From Arenibacter hampyeongensis (GTDB lineage: Bacteria > Bacteroidota > Bacteroidia > Flavobacteriales > Flavobacteriaceae), in the NCBI RefSeq assembly GCF_002909255.1, contig NZ_PIOB01000006.1:62001-126000 (forward strand): DNA of 64,000 nt, in the 5' to 3' direction. The notes beneath the pieces are model-generated. The model was given only the letters and a program-made list of their open reading frames with translations. It was not told where the DNA came from and did not search any database. The position numbers and the translations under genes were made by a program. Positions 42,801 to 51,592 of the stretch are shown in pieces (position 1 is the stretch's first letter; each line of letters starts with the position of its first letter).

Positions 42801-43184
42801 ATGAGCGATAAAATTAAATATGAAGTTGAATTTGTAATTCAATCTTCCCCACAACTATTATATCAATATATATCTACCCCCTCAGGGCTTTCGGAATGGT
42901 TCGCGGACAACGTAAATTCCAGAGGTGAAATGTTCAACTTTATTTGGGATGGCTCCGAAGAGCAGGCAAAATTATTAAAACGCAAGAGCGATGAATTTGT
43001 GAAATTTACATGGGTAGCCGAAGAAGATGACAGTTTTTTTGAAATGCGTATCATCGTAGACGAGATAACCAAAGACGTGTCCCTGTTTATTACAGATTTT
43101 GCGGATGAGGACGAAGTGGAGGAATCCAAAATGCTATGGGAGAACCAAGTATCCAGCTTAAAACAAGTTTTGGGTTCCGCATAA
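42801..43184 (+). CDS. START-like domain protein (AHSA1-type)
   Basis: 127 aa. The YEVEFVIQSSPQLLYQYIS opening, LSEWFADNV, FIWDGSEEQAKLL and the long C-terminal helix (EESKMLWENQVSSLKQVLG) fit the SRPBCC/START-like fold of Bacteroidota. The cavity would bind a hydrophobic ligand or client, but none is known. It is followed by a terminator and the aminotransferase gene on the same strand. Confidence 0.8.
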   Translation: MSDKIKYEVEFVIQSSPQLLYQYISTPSGLSEWFADNVNSRGEMFNFIWDGSEEQAKLLKRKSDEFVKFTWVAEEDDSFFEMRIIVDEITKDVSLFITDFADEDEVEESKMLWENQVSSLKQVLGSA

Positions 43185-43212
43185 GGCATTAAGGGAATAA
43201 AACGTACCTTTG

Positions 43213-43238
43213 GCCTTGATTTTTTCAAGGCTTTTTTT
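43213..43238 (+). terminator. Intrinsic terminator touching the next start codon
   Basis: GCCTTGA (43213-43219) pairs with TCAAGGC (43225-43231), then seven T residues run directly into the ATG at 43239 of the aminotransferase gene. Confidence 0.75.
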
Positions 43239-44084
43239 ATGGTTAATTTTAACGGAAACCTACTTTCTAAGAATACATTTTACCTAAATCACGAAAATAG
43301 GGGACTCCGTTATGGTGATGCCCTTTTTGAGTCCATTAGGGTAGTCAATGGTAAAATTTTCTTTTGGGAGGATCATTACCTTCGCCTTATGGCGTCCATG
43401 CGGATTTTAAGAATGGAAATTCCTATGAATTTTACCATGGAATTTTTGGAGGAAGAGATATTGACAGCCGTAAACGCCAATGCTTTATTGGAAAAACCGG
43501 CCCGGGTGCGATTCACCGTGTTTAGAAATAATGGTGGACTTTATCTGCCCCAATCCAATGAGGTATCCTACATTATAGAGACGAATGAATTGGATTCCCC
43601 GTTCTATACCCTAAACCAGGAGGCGTACGAGGTAGAGCTTTTTAAAGATTTTTATGTGAATCCGGATATGCTTTCCACTTTAAAGACCAATAATAAGGCG
43701 ATCAATGTGGTAGGGAGCATTTACGCGGCCGAAAACGGTTATCAGAATTGTCTGCTGCTCAATAATGAAAAAAAGGTAGTAGAAGCTTTGAATGGCAATC
43801 TCTTTTTGGTAAGGGATCAACTTATAAAGACTCCATCTTTAAAGGACGGTTGTTTAAATGGAATTGTGAGAAAGAAGTTGATTGGAATTTTAGGCTCGTT
43901 GAATAACTATAATTTTGAGGAAGCTTTTATCTCGCCCTTCGAGTTGCAGAAAGCGGACGAATTGTTCATTACCAACGCCATTAGAGGTATACAACCCATT
44001 ACAAAATATAGAAAAAAGGAATACGGTACTACAGTGGCTGCCGATCTCTTGGGCAAGCTAAATGCCGCAGCAAGGCTCAACTAA
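43239..44084 (+). CDS. Class IV PLP-dependent aminotransferase (ADC lyase/BCAT type)
   Basis: 281 aa. N-terminal NRGLRYGDALFESIRV and the EDHYLRL strand are family hallmarks. The catalytic Lys is in TLKTNNKAINV; the phosphate-binding C-terminal ITNAIRGIQPI region is present. Class IV enzymes include 4-amino-4-deoxychorismate lyase (folate synthesis), branched-chain and D-amino acid aminotransferases; length and single-copy context favour an ADC lyase-like or BCAT-like enzyme, not resolvable by eye. The ATG directly abuts a terminator, so a promoter must lie within or upstream of it, or expression depends on read-through. Confidence 0.85.
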   Translation: MVNFNGNLLSKNTFYLNHENRGLRYGDALFESIRVVNGKIFFWEDHYLRLMASMRILRMEIPMNFTMEFLEEEILTAVNANALLEKPARVRFTVFRNNGGLYLPQSNEVSYIIETNELDSPFYTLNQEAYEVELFKDFYVNPDMLSTLKTNNKAINVVGSIYAAENGYQNCLLLNNEKKVVEALNGNLFLVRDQLIKTPSLKDGCLNGIVRKKLIGILGSLNNYNFEEAFISPFELQKADELFITNAIRGIQPITKYRKKEYGTTVAADLLGKLNAAARLN

Positions 44085-44090
44085 ATATTC

Positions 44091-44651
44091 TTAGTTTAGA
44101 CTGGGGTTTTCCGGGGCATTGGACCAGATTACATAATTGCCCCCCAATTCCATCATTTTTTCTTTCCAGAAAGCATTGGACGATTTTTGTATGATATCAC
44201 TTTCATAGACATTCTTCACAACCACCCACGATTTGGAGGTTAATTCCTCATCCAATTGAAACGAGGACCAACCGGAATATCCCAGAAAGAATCGAATATC
44301 ATTTTCAGAAATGATTTTATTATTGATAAGGTCTACAATAGACCCAAAATCTCCGCCCCAGTAAATACCATCGGAAATCTCAATACTATTTACTATTAAT
44401 TCCGGTACCTTATGTATAAAATAAAGATTGTCCTGTTCTACCGGACCGCCATTATACACTTGAAAAGGGATATCTATTTCGGTAACCAGGTCGTTAATAT
44501 TGTAATCCAAAGGCTTGTTGAGGATAAAACCAACAGACCCTTCCTCGTTATGTTCCGCCAACAGGACTATAGACCGGTTAAAAGAAACATCACCAGATAG
44601 GGTAGGCTCGGCAATAAGTAATTTGCCTTTTTTTGGCTTTTCAGCAACCAT
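44091..44651 (-). CDS. YqgE/AlgH family protein (UPF0301)
   Basis: 186 aa from the ATG at 44651; an upstream in-frame codon would add 11 residues not seen in the family. Conserved KGKLLIAEPTLSGDVSFNRS and SVGFILNKPLDY blocks, then VYNGGPVEQDNLYFIH, and SGWSSFQLDEEL near the C-terminus, define the family. Its biochemical role is unclear; AlgH affects alginate regulation in Pseudomonas. It converges on the aminotransferase gene and is followed upstream by HU. Confidence 0.9.
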   Translation of the reverse strand: MVAEKPKKGKLLIAEPTLSGDVSFNRSIVLLAEHNEEGSVGFILNKPLDYNINDLVTEIDIPFQVYNGGPVEQDNLYFIHKVPELIVNSIEISDGIYWGGDFGSIVDLINNKIISENDIRFFLGYSGWSSFQLDEELTSKSWVVVKNVYESDIIQKSSNAFWKEKMMELGGNYVIWSNAPENPSLN

Positions 44652-44715
44652 ATAATTTGTTCTTGTATCTCTAAAATATAACAAATCTATTAATCTGAAA
44701 AGCGTTTGTACAAAA

Positions 44716-44743
44716 AAAGCACTTCCCGATAGAGAAGTGCTTT
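44716..44743 (-). terminator. Terminator of the HU gene
   Basis: AAAGCACTTC (44716-44725) pairs with GAAGTGCTTT (44734-44743). On the minus strand the stem is followed by seven T residues. Confidence 0.85.
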
Positions 44744-44763
44744 CAATGTATAATAAATTATGA

Positions 44764-45036
44764 CTAGTTTACTGCACCGCTCAAATCAGCACCTGCCTTA
44801 AACTTCACTACATTTTTAGCTGCAATTTGGATAGTTTTCCCAGTTGATGGGTTTCTACCTTCTCTTGCATTTCTTTTAGATACAGACCAAGATCCGAAAC
44901 CTACTAGAGATACTCTACCACCTTTTTTTAGAGAACCTTCAACGTTTCCTAGGAAAGATTCCAATGCCTTTTTAGCTGCGGCTTTAGTAATGCCAGCATC
45001 AGCTGCCATTGCATCGATTAATTCTGTTTTGTTCAT
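44764..45036 (-). CDS. DNA-binding protein HU
   Basis: 90 aa with the complete HU pattern: MNKTELIDAMAADAGITKAA, GRVSLVGFGSWSV, REGRNPSTGKTI (the Pro of the DNA-intercalating arm) and FKAGADLSGAVN. HU is an abundant architectural protein for chromosome compaction, replication and recombination, and could assist ICE integrase. Single gene with its own terminator; upstream AT-rich stretch holds the promoter. Confidence 0.95.
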   Translation of the reverse strand: MNKTELIDAMAADAGITKAAAKKALESFLGNVEGSLKKGGRVSLVGFGSWSVSKRNAREGRNPSTGKTIQIAAKNVVKFKAGADLSGAVN

Positions 45037-45213
45037 AATTTCGATAAATTAAGTGTTATTAATTATAATTAATTCTTCAACAAATTTATACGGATTTGCC
45101 ATTAACGCAAGTAAAATAAGGGGAAATCCGCATTTTTGTTGATAACTTGAAACGTTTGTTGATAAAGTAGGACGTTTTTTACGTTTCACCGTACCCCCAA
45201 TGAACATGGGGGT

Positions 45214-46161
45214 TTACCCAACATAGGCATTTTTTGTTAATTTAAGTCCATTTAATACCTCTTTGGTGGCCATTTTTCTTTTACCGGGCAATTGAATTTC
45301 CAGTAAATTAATAAAGCCTCCCATTACGGCCACCTTTAGTTCTTTTTTTGTGGCAACAATGCTCCCAACCTTTAATCGATGTGGTTCCAAATCCTTCTTG
45401 GCCAAATATATCTTAAGGAACAATTCCTCTTCCCCATTGTACAAAATGGTCCAAGCGGTGGGATAAGGGCTAAGCCCTCTAATAAAATTGTAAATTGTAG
45501 GGATATTCTGTTGCCAGTCAATTTCACAGGTCTCTTTATGAAGTTTGTGTGCTTCCTTTAACGGGGCCTCTTCCTGCTGTTTGGAAGGTACTATTTCCTT
45601 ACTTTCAATTTTATTTATGGTTTCCAAAACCAGATCGGCCCCTAAGTACATCAACTTATCATGTAAGCTGCCTGCCGTATCGGTATCGGAAATTGTTGTT
45701 TTCGTTTGAAGTAAAATTTCACCAGTATCGATCTTGTCATCAATAAAGAAGGTAGTTACCCCAGTTTCTTGTTCTCCATTTATAATGGCCCAATTGATGG
45801 GAGCCGCCCCGCGGTATTGGGGAAGGAGGGAAGCATGTAGGTTAAAGGTCCCTAGACGAGGCATGCCCCATACTACTTTGGGCAACATTCTAAAAGCTAC
45901 CACAATCTGTAGGTCTGGCTGCAATCCTTCCAATTCCTTAATAAAAACAGTGTCCTTTAAATTGGTAGGTTGGAAAATTTTTAGATGGTGTTCCTGGGCA
46001 TAGATCTTAACTGCAGATTCGTGTAGTTTTCGTCCCCTGCCGGCAGGTTTGTCTGGGGCTGTAATAACCCCAACAATATTACAGTCGCTCTTTACTAGCT
46101 TGTCCAAAATGGTCACGGCAAAATCCGGGGTGCCCATAAACACTATTCGTGGTTTGTTCAT
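45214..46161 (-). CDS. fmt: Methionyl-tRNA formyltransferase
   Basis: 315 aa. FMGTPDFAV opening, NLHASLLPQYRGAAPINWAI with the catalytic Asn/His and the SLLPxYRG folate-binding loop, and FIDDKIDTGEIL with the catalytic Asp. The C-terminal domain (about 205-310) binds initiator tRNA. It formylates Met-tRNAi for translation initiation. The start overlaps the recQ stop by 4 bp, so the two genes are cotranscribed. Full family length. Confidence 0.96.
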   Translation of the reverse strand: MNKPRIVFMGTPDFAVTILDKLVKSDCNIVGVITAPDKPAGRGRKLHESAVKIYAQEHHLKIFQPTNLKDTVFIKELEGLQPDLQIVVAFRMLPKVVWGMPRLGTFNLHASLLPQYRGAAPINWAIINGEQETGVTTFFIDDKIDTGEILLQTKTTISDTDTAGSLHDKLMYLGADLVLETINKIESKEIVPSKQQEEAPLKEAHKLHKETCEIDWQQNIPTIYNFIRGLSPYPTAWTILYNGEEELFLKIYLAKKDLEPHRLKVGSIVATKKELKVAVMGGFINLLEIQLPGKRKMATKEVLNGLKLTKNAYVG

Positions 46162-48062
46162 CTTTCGATTATTTCGTACTGATTTATCGTATTCACTTTT
46201 ATTCTCCTATTTTCCAATAAGCTTTGTATTGCCAAAATAACAGAACTCTCCTTATAGGTCAATAGTTTTATCAGCCCTCTGGAATTTACTTTTTTTACCA
46301 ATAAGATTTGTAATATGTCCTGTTCAATAATCCTTATAATGTCATTTCCCACAGGATTTTTTTGGAGACAGACATCGCATTTTCCACAGTTTTCTTCGCT
46401 GGCTTCACCAAAATAATTTAGCAGTTGCCTATTTCTACATAGGGTATTGTTCTTAATATAGCTTAAAATACTTTCTACATTGTCCTTTTTTACTTGCTGA
46501 ATTTGTTTGATTTTCTTAGCGAAGATATTGATGGTTCGTTCATCCTCCCTAGGAACCAAAAAGGTAATTTCCAGATCGCTGTGCTGGGCGTGATATTCAA
46601 TTATTTCATCTTTTTCCAATTGTTCCAAGACCTCGATCACCTCATTTTCGGTTTTATTGGCCTTCCGCCCGATCAAAAGGGGATTGATCTTCGTATCAAA
46701 CTCGAAAATTCCACCATAGGTTCTCAATATAGTTTGAATGGTGGGTGCGGATTTCTGATTTTTTTCCAGATAAGCAAATATATTGTGCTTGGAAGCTATC
46801 ATACGGATAGTCGTCTTTTGGGAGAATGCTTCGGTTAGGGTTATGACCGAGTTTTGGTCTAACAACCTTAAACCGTTGTACGTTAATGTAGTATTAAGTT
46901 TATAAGTATCGCAAAAGGAATTAAAGGGTAATTGAAAGGTTTCCCCACTGCCTTCCCCAAAGGGTATTTGAAAATAGTTGGCGAGTTTACGGTACAATAG
47001 TTTTAGAAAGTCAACATCGGGCAACACCCCTAAAAACTGCTTTCGCACCTGTGTTTCATCAGTTTGGTTGGTAATTAGGACAGCGCTAGCCGGACTCCCA
47101 TCCCTACCGGCCCTTCCAGCCTCCTGGTAATAGTTTTCCATACTATCCGGAATTTGGAAATGTACTACAAGGCCAACATCTGGCTTGTCTATGCCCATTC
47201 CAAAGGCATTGGTCGCCACCATTATCTTTACTTTGTTTTCCAGCCATTGGTTTAATCTGCTATCCTTATCCTTTTTGGAGATACCACCATGAAAAAAGGT
47301 AGCCGTATGTCCTTGTTGGGATAGGTAATACGCCAGTTCCATCGTCATTTTCCTGCTTCGCACATATACTATAGCACTATTATTGGTCTGGGCGCACAAT
47401 TCCTTAAGACGGTATTTTTTGTCCTCCTCCAAACATACGCTAAAGGTAATATTGTTTCTGGAAAAGGAATCTTTGACCACCAAGGGTTGTTCCAGGTGTA
47501 GATTTAAACATATGTCCTTTACTACCATGCCGGTTGCCGTGGCGGTTAAGGCGATCATAGGTGCAGTTGGTGCCAATTCCTTAAGGATGTGACATTCCAA
47601 ATAGGCAGGTCTAAAATCGTTTCCCCATTGGGAGATGCAATGGGCCTCATCAATGGCAATAAGGTTTACGTTCATTTGCCGAAGGCGCTCCTGGATCAAT
47701 TCTTGTTGCAGTCTTTCAGGAGAAAGATAAAGGAATTTATAGTTGCCGTACAGACAATTGTCCAGTAGGTTGTTTACTTCCTCATAGGAAATTCCTCCAG
47801 TGAGGGCTATAGCCTTTATTCCCAGTTTTTTAAGGGTATCTACTTGGTTCCTGATCAAAGCGATTAATGGCGATACAACAATACAAATACCTTCTGTGGC
47901 CAATGCAGGTATTTGATAGCACAAAGATTTTCCACCTCCGGTTGGAAGTAAGGCCATAACATCCTGCCCATTCATTACGGCATTTATAATTTCTTCCTGT
48001 GAATTTTTAAAATCCGGAAAGCCCCAATATTTCTGTAATATATCCTTAGGGAGCTGCTGCAC
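46158..48062 (-). CDS. recQ: RecQ-family DNA helicase
   Basis: 634 aa. Walker A TGGGKS at 41-46, DEAH box followed by CISQWGNDFRP (the aromatic-rich RecQ loop), motif VI QEAGRAGRDG, and the RQC zinc site C-x16-C-x2-C-x2-C ending in CGKCDVC. The C-terminus ends with a winged helix and lacks an HRDC domain. The family unwinds recombination intermediates 3' to 5'. It overlaps fmt by 4 bp and the upstream AAA ATPase gene by 1 bp. Confidence 0.93.
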   Translation of the reverse strand: MQQLPKDILQKYWGFPDFKNSQEEIINAVMNGQDVMALLPTGGGKSLCYQIPALATEGICIVVSPLIALIRNQVDTLKKLGIKAIALTGGISYEEVNNLLDNCLYGNYKFLYLSPERLQQELIQERLRQMNVNLIAIDEAHCISQWGNDFRPAYLECHILKELAPTAPMIALTATATGMVVKDICLNLHLEQPLVVKDSFSRNNITFSVCLEEDKKYRLKELCAQTNNSAIVYVRSRKMTMELAYYLSQQGHTATFFHGGISKKDKDSRLNQWLENKVKIMVATNAFGMGIDKPDVGLVVHFQIPDSMENYYQEAGRAGRDGSPASAVLITNQTDETQVRKQFLGVLPDVDFLKLLYRKLANYFQIPFGEGSGETFQLPFNSFCDTYKLNTTLTYNGLRLLDQNSVITLTEAFSQKTTIRMIASKHNIFAYLEKNQKSAPTIQTILRTYGGIFEFDTKINPLLIGRKANKTENEVIEVLEQLEKDEIIEYHAQHSDLEITFLVPREDERTINIFAKKIKQIQQVKKDNVESILSYIKNNTLCRNRQLLNYFGEASEENCGKCDVCLQKNPVGNDIIRIIEQDILQILLVKKVNSRGLIKLLTYKESSVILAIQSLLENRRIKVNTINQYEIIER

Positions 48063-48604
48063 TATAGGTTTTTTATTTTATTCAGTATAAAGGTAACCCT
48101 TCCTTCCACAGTTTCCTTGGGAACATTTATAATTTTGTAGCCAAAATCGGTATAGGTTTTTTCCAAAAAGGTATGTATACGCAGGGCTTCATCAAAGTTT
48201 TCATAACGTTCGTTGTCAGACTCGTGAATTTCTTTCCAAGGGGGTAATAAAAATACATGGTCGTACCTATAGTTTTTACAGCTTTCCACAAAATGGTCCC
48301 CATAAGCCTGGCCAAAACAATCCATATAGGCTACCACGTCAGGAATGCCTCGATCAAAAAATACCAATGGGTTGTTTGCCTCCTCGGAAGCTTTGAACTG
48401 TTTGATCCTACCGGCAATAATACGTTCACTAAATAGTAATGGGTCCGAAATGAATAACTGGGGTATACCTTCCTGCCTTGCCTCCAGTGTAATTTCCCGT
48501 GATATCTCATTAAAACAAAAAAAGCCTTCCTTTTCAATTTTTTCTATGATGGAGGTCTTTCCGGTGCTGGGCCCACCCGTGATAACAATTTTTTTGATAT
48601 TCAA
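48062..48604 (-). CDS. AAA_28-type P-loop ATPase/kinase
   Basis: 180 aa. Walker A GGPSTGKTS at about 10-18, then a FFDRGIPDVVAYMD motif (Asp-Arg of a nucleotide-kinase-like lid) and LPPWKEI. Proteins of this type in Bacteroidota are annotated as AAA family ATPases and may phosphorylate a nucleotide or metabolite. The substrate is unknown. First gene of the recQ-fmt operon; 116 bp separates it from the divergent DUF493 gene. Confidence 0.75.
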   Translation of the reverse strand: MNIKKIVITGGPSTGKTSIIEKIEKEGFFCFNEISREITLEARQEGIPQLFISDPLLFSERIIAGRIKQFKASEEANNPLVFFDRGIPDVVAYMDCFGQAYGDHFVESCKNYRYDHVFLLPPWKEIHESDNERYENFDEALRIHTFLEKTYTDFGYKIINVPKETVEGRVTFILNKIKNL

Positions 48605-48720
48605 ATAATTTCCTTTAGAGTTTTGCCATTACTTGCATAAAATGGTGATGCAAAGTAATGAAATACCCATAAGATTAAAAAATTGCCAATGATACTTTAT
48701 ATATTTGCAAAAACATTGGC

Positions 48721-49008
48721 ATGAATCAAGATAAACCAGATGACTTTTATACAAGATTAAAGGAACAGTTGGCTGAAACCAGCAAATGGCCAGCCAATTA
48801 CTTGTATAAGTTTATTGTACCTACGGACCCTGAAAAAATCAAGCAGATTCAGGATATTTTTGATAATACAGGGGCGGTAATTGAATCCAAACAATCAAAA
48901 AATGCCAAATATACCAGCCTATCCATTACGGTTAAGCTTAAAAATCCTGATGAAGTAATTAGCAAATACAAAGAAGTAGGGGAGGTAAAAGGGGTTATAT
49001 CGCTCTAA
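48721..49008 (+). CDS. DUF493 family protein (YbeD-like)
   Basis: 95 aa. Ferredoxin-like alpha-beta pattern: YLYKFIVPTDPEKIKQIQDIF, then KYTSLSITVKLKNPDEVISKY and VKGVISL, as in DUF493/YbeD. The family adopts an ACT-like fold and is suspected to regulate lipoylation or related metabolism, without direct proof here. Promoter shared with the divergent ATPase gene. Confidence 0.85.
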   Translation: MNQDKPDDFYTRLKEQLAETSKWPANYLYKFIVPTDPEKIKQIQDIFDNTGAVIESKQSKNAKYTSLSITVKLKNPDEVISKYKEVGEVKGVISL

Positions 49009-49095
49009 AATAGTATTTCTAGCATAATTTTGTTAATTTGCAGACGTTATAAGAATACTTCCTGATCATAAATCAATAGCAATAAATATTTCAAA

Positions 49096-49749
49096 TTGAA
49101 TTTAGTAGAAAACTTAGAATACAATACTGAGCGATCAAAGCTCATTATACCCGAGTATGGCCGTCATTTCCAAAAAATGGTGGATCATGCCATTTCCATA
49201 GAAGACGATGAAGAACGTAACCGTGTGGCTCAGGCCATAATAAGTGTTATGGGCAATATTCAACCACATTTGAGGGATGTGCCCGACTTTCAACATAAAT
49301 TATGGGACCAATTGTTTATCATGTCCGATTTTAAATTGAATGTGGAATCTCCATTCCCGATTACCTCAAAGGAAACCTTGCAAAAGCGTCCGGAACCTTT
49401 GGAATATCCTCAAAATTTTCCAAAGTACAGGTTTTACGGGAACAACATAAAACGCATGATCGATGTAGCCGTTAAATGGGAAAAGGGCGATATGCGTGAC
49501 GGATTGGAATATGCCATTGCCAATCATATGAAAAAGTGTTACCTAAATTGGAATAAGGACACTGTTGACGACAAAGCCATATTCAAGCATCTTTATGAGT
49601 TGAGCGATGGACAAATAGACCTTGCCAAGGAGGGTGAAAACCTGACCGAAAGTGGGCAATTCCTTAAGAATCGTGTGGCAAAAACGCCAAGGACCAATAC
49701 TGGTAAAAAAACGCAAAGAAATCAAAACCGCGGTAAAAAGCGGTACTAA
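49096..49749 (+). CDS. DUF4290 family protein
   Basis: 217 aa beginning with TTG at 49096 (no ATG fits ahead of the conserved NLEYNTERSKLIIPEYGRH start, which begins at residue 6). Conserved features: a helical N-terminal domain, MGNIQPHLRDVPDFQHKLWD, and RFYGNNIKRMIDVAVKW; the tail from about 190 is basic and disordered (TNTGKKTQRNQNRGKKRY). Restricted to Bacteroidota, function unknown. It is 15 bp before murA and probably cotranscribed with it. Confidence 0.85.
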   Translation: MNLVENLEYNTERSKLIIPEYGRHFQKMVDHAISIEDDEERNRVAQAIISVMGNIQPHLRDVPDFQHKLWDQLFIMSDFKLNVESPFPITSKETLQKRPEPLEYPQNFPKYRFYGNNIKRMIDVAVKWEKGDMRDGLEYAIANHMKKCYLNWNKDTVDDKAIFKHLYELSDGQIDLAKEGENLTESGQFLKNRVAKTPRTNTGKKTQRNQNRGKKRY

Positions 49750-49764
49750 TCTTCTCAAACTTTA

Positions 49765-51072
49765 ATGGGAACATTTAAAATAGAGGGCGGTCATCAATTA
49801 CATGGTGAGATTACACCGCAAGGGGCAAAGAATGAAGCATTACAAATACTCTGTGCCGTACTACTTACTTCAGAAAAAGTGTCGATTACCAATATCCCCG
49901 ATATTGTAGACGTAAACAAACTAATTTCCTTGTTGGAGGATTTGGGTGTTAAAATTCAAAAGAAAAGTCAGGGTTCATATACTTTTATGGCTGATGACAT
50001 TAATTTGGAATACCTGCAATCTCCTCAATTTAAGGAAGATGGAAGAGGCTTAAGAGGATCTATAATGCTCGTAGGACCATTATTGGCACGTTTTGGCAAG
50101 GGATATATACCCAAACCAGGAGGTGATAAAATAGGTCGCAGACGCTTGGATACCCATTTTGAAGGTTTTATAAAGTTAGGGGCCAAGTTTAGATACAATA
50201 AGGAGGAACACTTTTATGGTGTGGAAGCCAAAAAGCTAAAGGGCACTTATATGCTTTTGGATGAAGCTTCGGTTACCGGGACGGCCAATATTGTTATGGC
50301 AGCCGTACTGGCCGAAGGTAAAACCACAATCTACAATGCCGCTTGCGAACCCTATTTACAGCAACTTTGTAAGATGCTGAATAGAATGGGGGCCAAAATT
50401 AGCGGAATAGGTTCCAATTTGTTGGAAATTGAAGGTGTGGATAGCCTTGGAGGTACAGATCACAGAATGTTGCCGGACATGATCGAGATCGGCAGTTGGA
50501 TAGGTTTGGCGGCCATGACCAGAAGTCATTTAACGATCAAGGATGTTAGTTGGGACGACTTGGGCCAGATTCCCACAGTTTTTAGAAAACTGGGTATACA
50601 ACTGGAACGCAAAGGAGATGATATTGTTATTCCAGAACATAAAGATGGCTACGAGATTCAAAACTATATAGACGGTTCCATTTTAACGGTAGCAGATGCT
50701 CCATGGCCTGGACTTACTCCGGATTTATTGAGTATTATCCTAGTGATGGCGACCCAGGCGAAAGGTGAAGTGTTAATTCATCAAAAGATGTTCGAAAGTC
50801 GTTTGTTCTTTGTGGATAAACTAATTGATATGGGTGCTAAGATCATTCTATGTGATCCCCATAGAGCTACGGTTATAGGACATAACTTTAAATCCAGTCT
50901 AAAAGCTACCACTATGGTGTCTCCGGACATTAGGGCCGGTGTTTCTTTGTTGATAGCAGCTTTGTCTGCCAAAGGCACCTCTACAATACACAATATAGAA
51001 CAGATAGATCGAGGTTACGAAAATATTGATACGCGTTTGCGTGCCATTGGAGCCAAGATTACAAGAGTTTAA
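49765..51072 (+). CDS. murA: UDP-N-acetylglucosamine 1-carboxyvinyltransferase
   Basis: 435 aa. KNEALQ with the catalytic K22-N23, GPLLARFGKGYIPKPGGDKIG loop at about 105-125, and the late SPDIRAGVSLL strand define MurA, which transfers enolpyruvate from PEP to UDP-GlcNAc in peptidoglycan synthesis. The catalytic-loop Cys (C115 in E. coli, the fosfomycin target) is Asp121 here (PGGDKIG). This change is known to preserve activity and give fosfomycin insensitivity in other bacteria. Ends with a strong terminator. Confidence 0.95.
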   Translation: MGTFKIEGGHQLHGEITPQGAKNEALQILCAVLLTSEKVSITNIPDIVDVNKLISLLEDLGVKIQKKSQGSYTFMADDINLEYLQSPQFKEDGRGLRGSIMLVGPLLARFGKGYIPKPGGDKIGRRRLDTHFEGFIKLGAKFRYNKEEHFYGVEAKKLKGTYMLLDEASVTGTANIVMAAVLAEGKTTIYNAACEPYLQQLCKMLNRMGAKISGIGSNLLEIEGVDSLGGTDHRMLPDMIEIGSWIGLAAMTRSHLTIKDVSWDDLGQIPTVFRKLGIQLERKGDDIVIPEHKDGYEIQNYIDGSILTVADAPWPGLTPDLLSIILVMATQAKGEVLIHQKMFESRLFFVDKLIDMGAKIILCDPHRATVIGHNFKSSLKATTMVSPDIRAGVSLLIAALSAKGTSTIHNIEQIDRGYENIDTRLRAIGAKITRV

Positions 51073-51099
51073 TCAAGTTTATAACTAAATATCATAAAT

Positions 51100-51130
51100 A
51101 AGGACCTTCCAATCGAAGGTCCTTATTTTA
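51100..51130 (+). terminator. Terminator after murA
   Basis: AAGGACCTTC (51100-51109) pairs perfectly with GAAGGTCCTT (51115-51124) around a 5-nt loop, followed by ATTTTATTTT. Confidence 0.85.
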
Positions 51131-51592
51131 TTTTAAACAGTGGACTAATTATGTCCATGGATAGGCAATTCTTTCATTTTACTCAAGGTGATTTTTATTA
51201 TTTTATCAGATTTCGGGACTCCTCGATTACTTTGATGTACAATGACAACAATGAAGAAAATTTACAAATAACATCTTCTTTCATTTTCCTTGCTTGTCCA
51301 AAGAAAACGAAACAAAAGAAAAGACACCTTATCCGAGGAATTTTTTAGATCTAATCTAAAAACCGGTTTGAAAACTCCGCGACTTTTTTAAAAGAAAAAA
51401 AGCTGGATTTCGGAGCTTTTGAAACCTATTCTGCGGATAAGGGAAACCAGCGACAAGCTTCCTTTTTTGGGAAAAGAAAAAAATGAACAACACATGCAAG
51501 GTAAGATTATTAATTCCAACTTTTTATCTTGTTCAACCACAACAAACAAACTTTGGTATTGATTTAAAAAACACAATAGAATTTAATTCCTA
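51131..51592. other. Intergenic region resembling a dispersed flavobacterial repeat
   Basis: About 460 bp without a gene. The part from about 51285 to 51480 (a TTTCCTTGCTTGTCCAAAG stretch, AAACGAAACAAAAGAAAAG, CTCCGCGACTTTTTT) is the kind of non-coding sequence I recall recurring between genes in marine flavobacteria. Only one copy is seen in this window. The segment carries opposing A-rich and T-rich tracts that could fold. Confidence 0.35.

Noticed and set aside
51151-51348. Plus-strand frame of 65 codons after murA
   Set aside because: Lies in the probable intergenic repeat, starts right after a terminator and has no coding-like composition.
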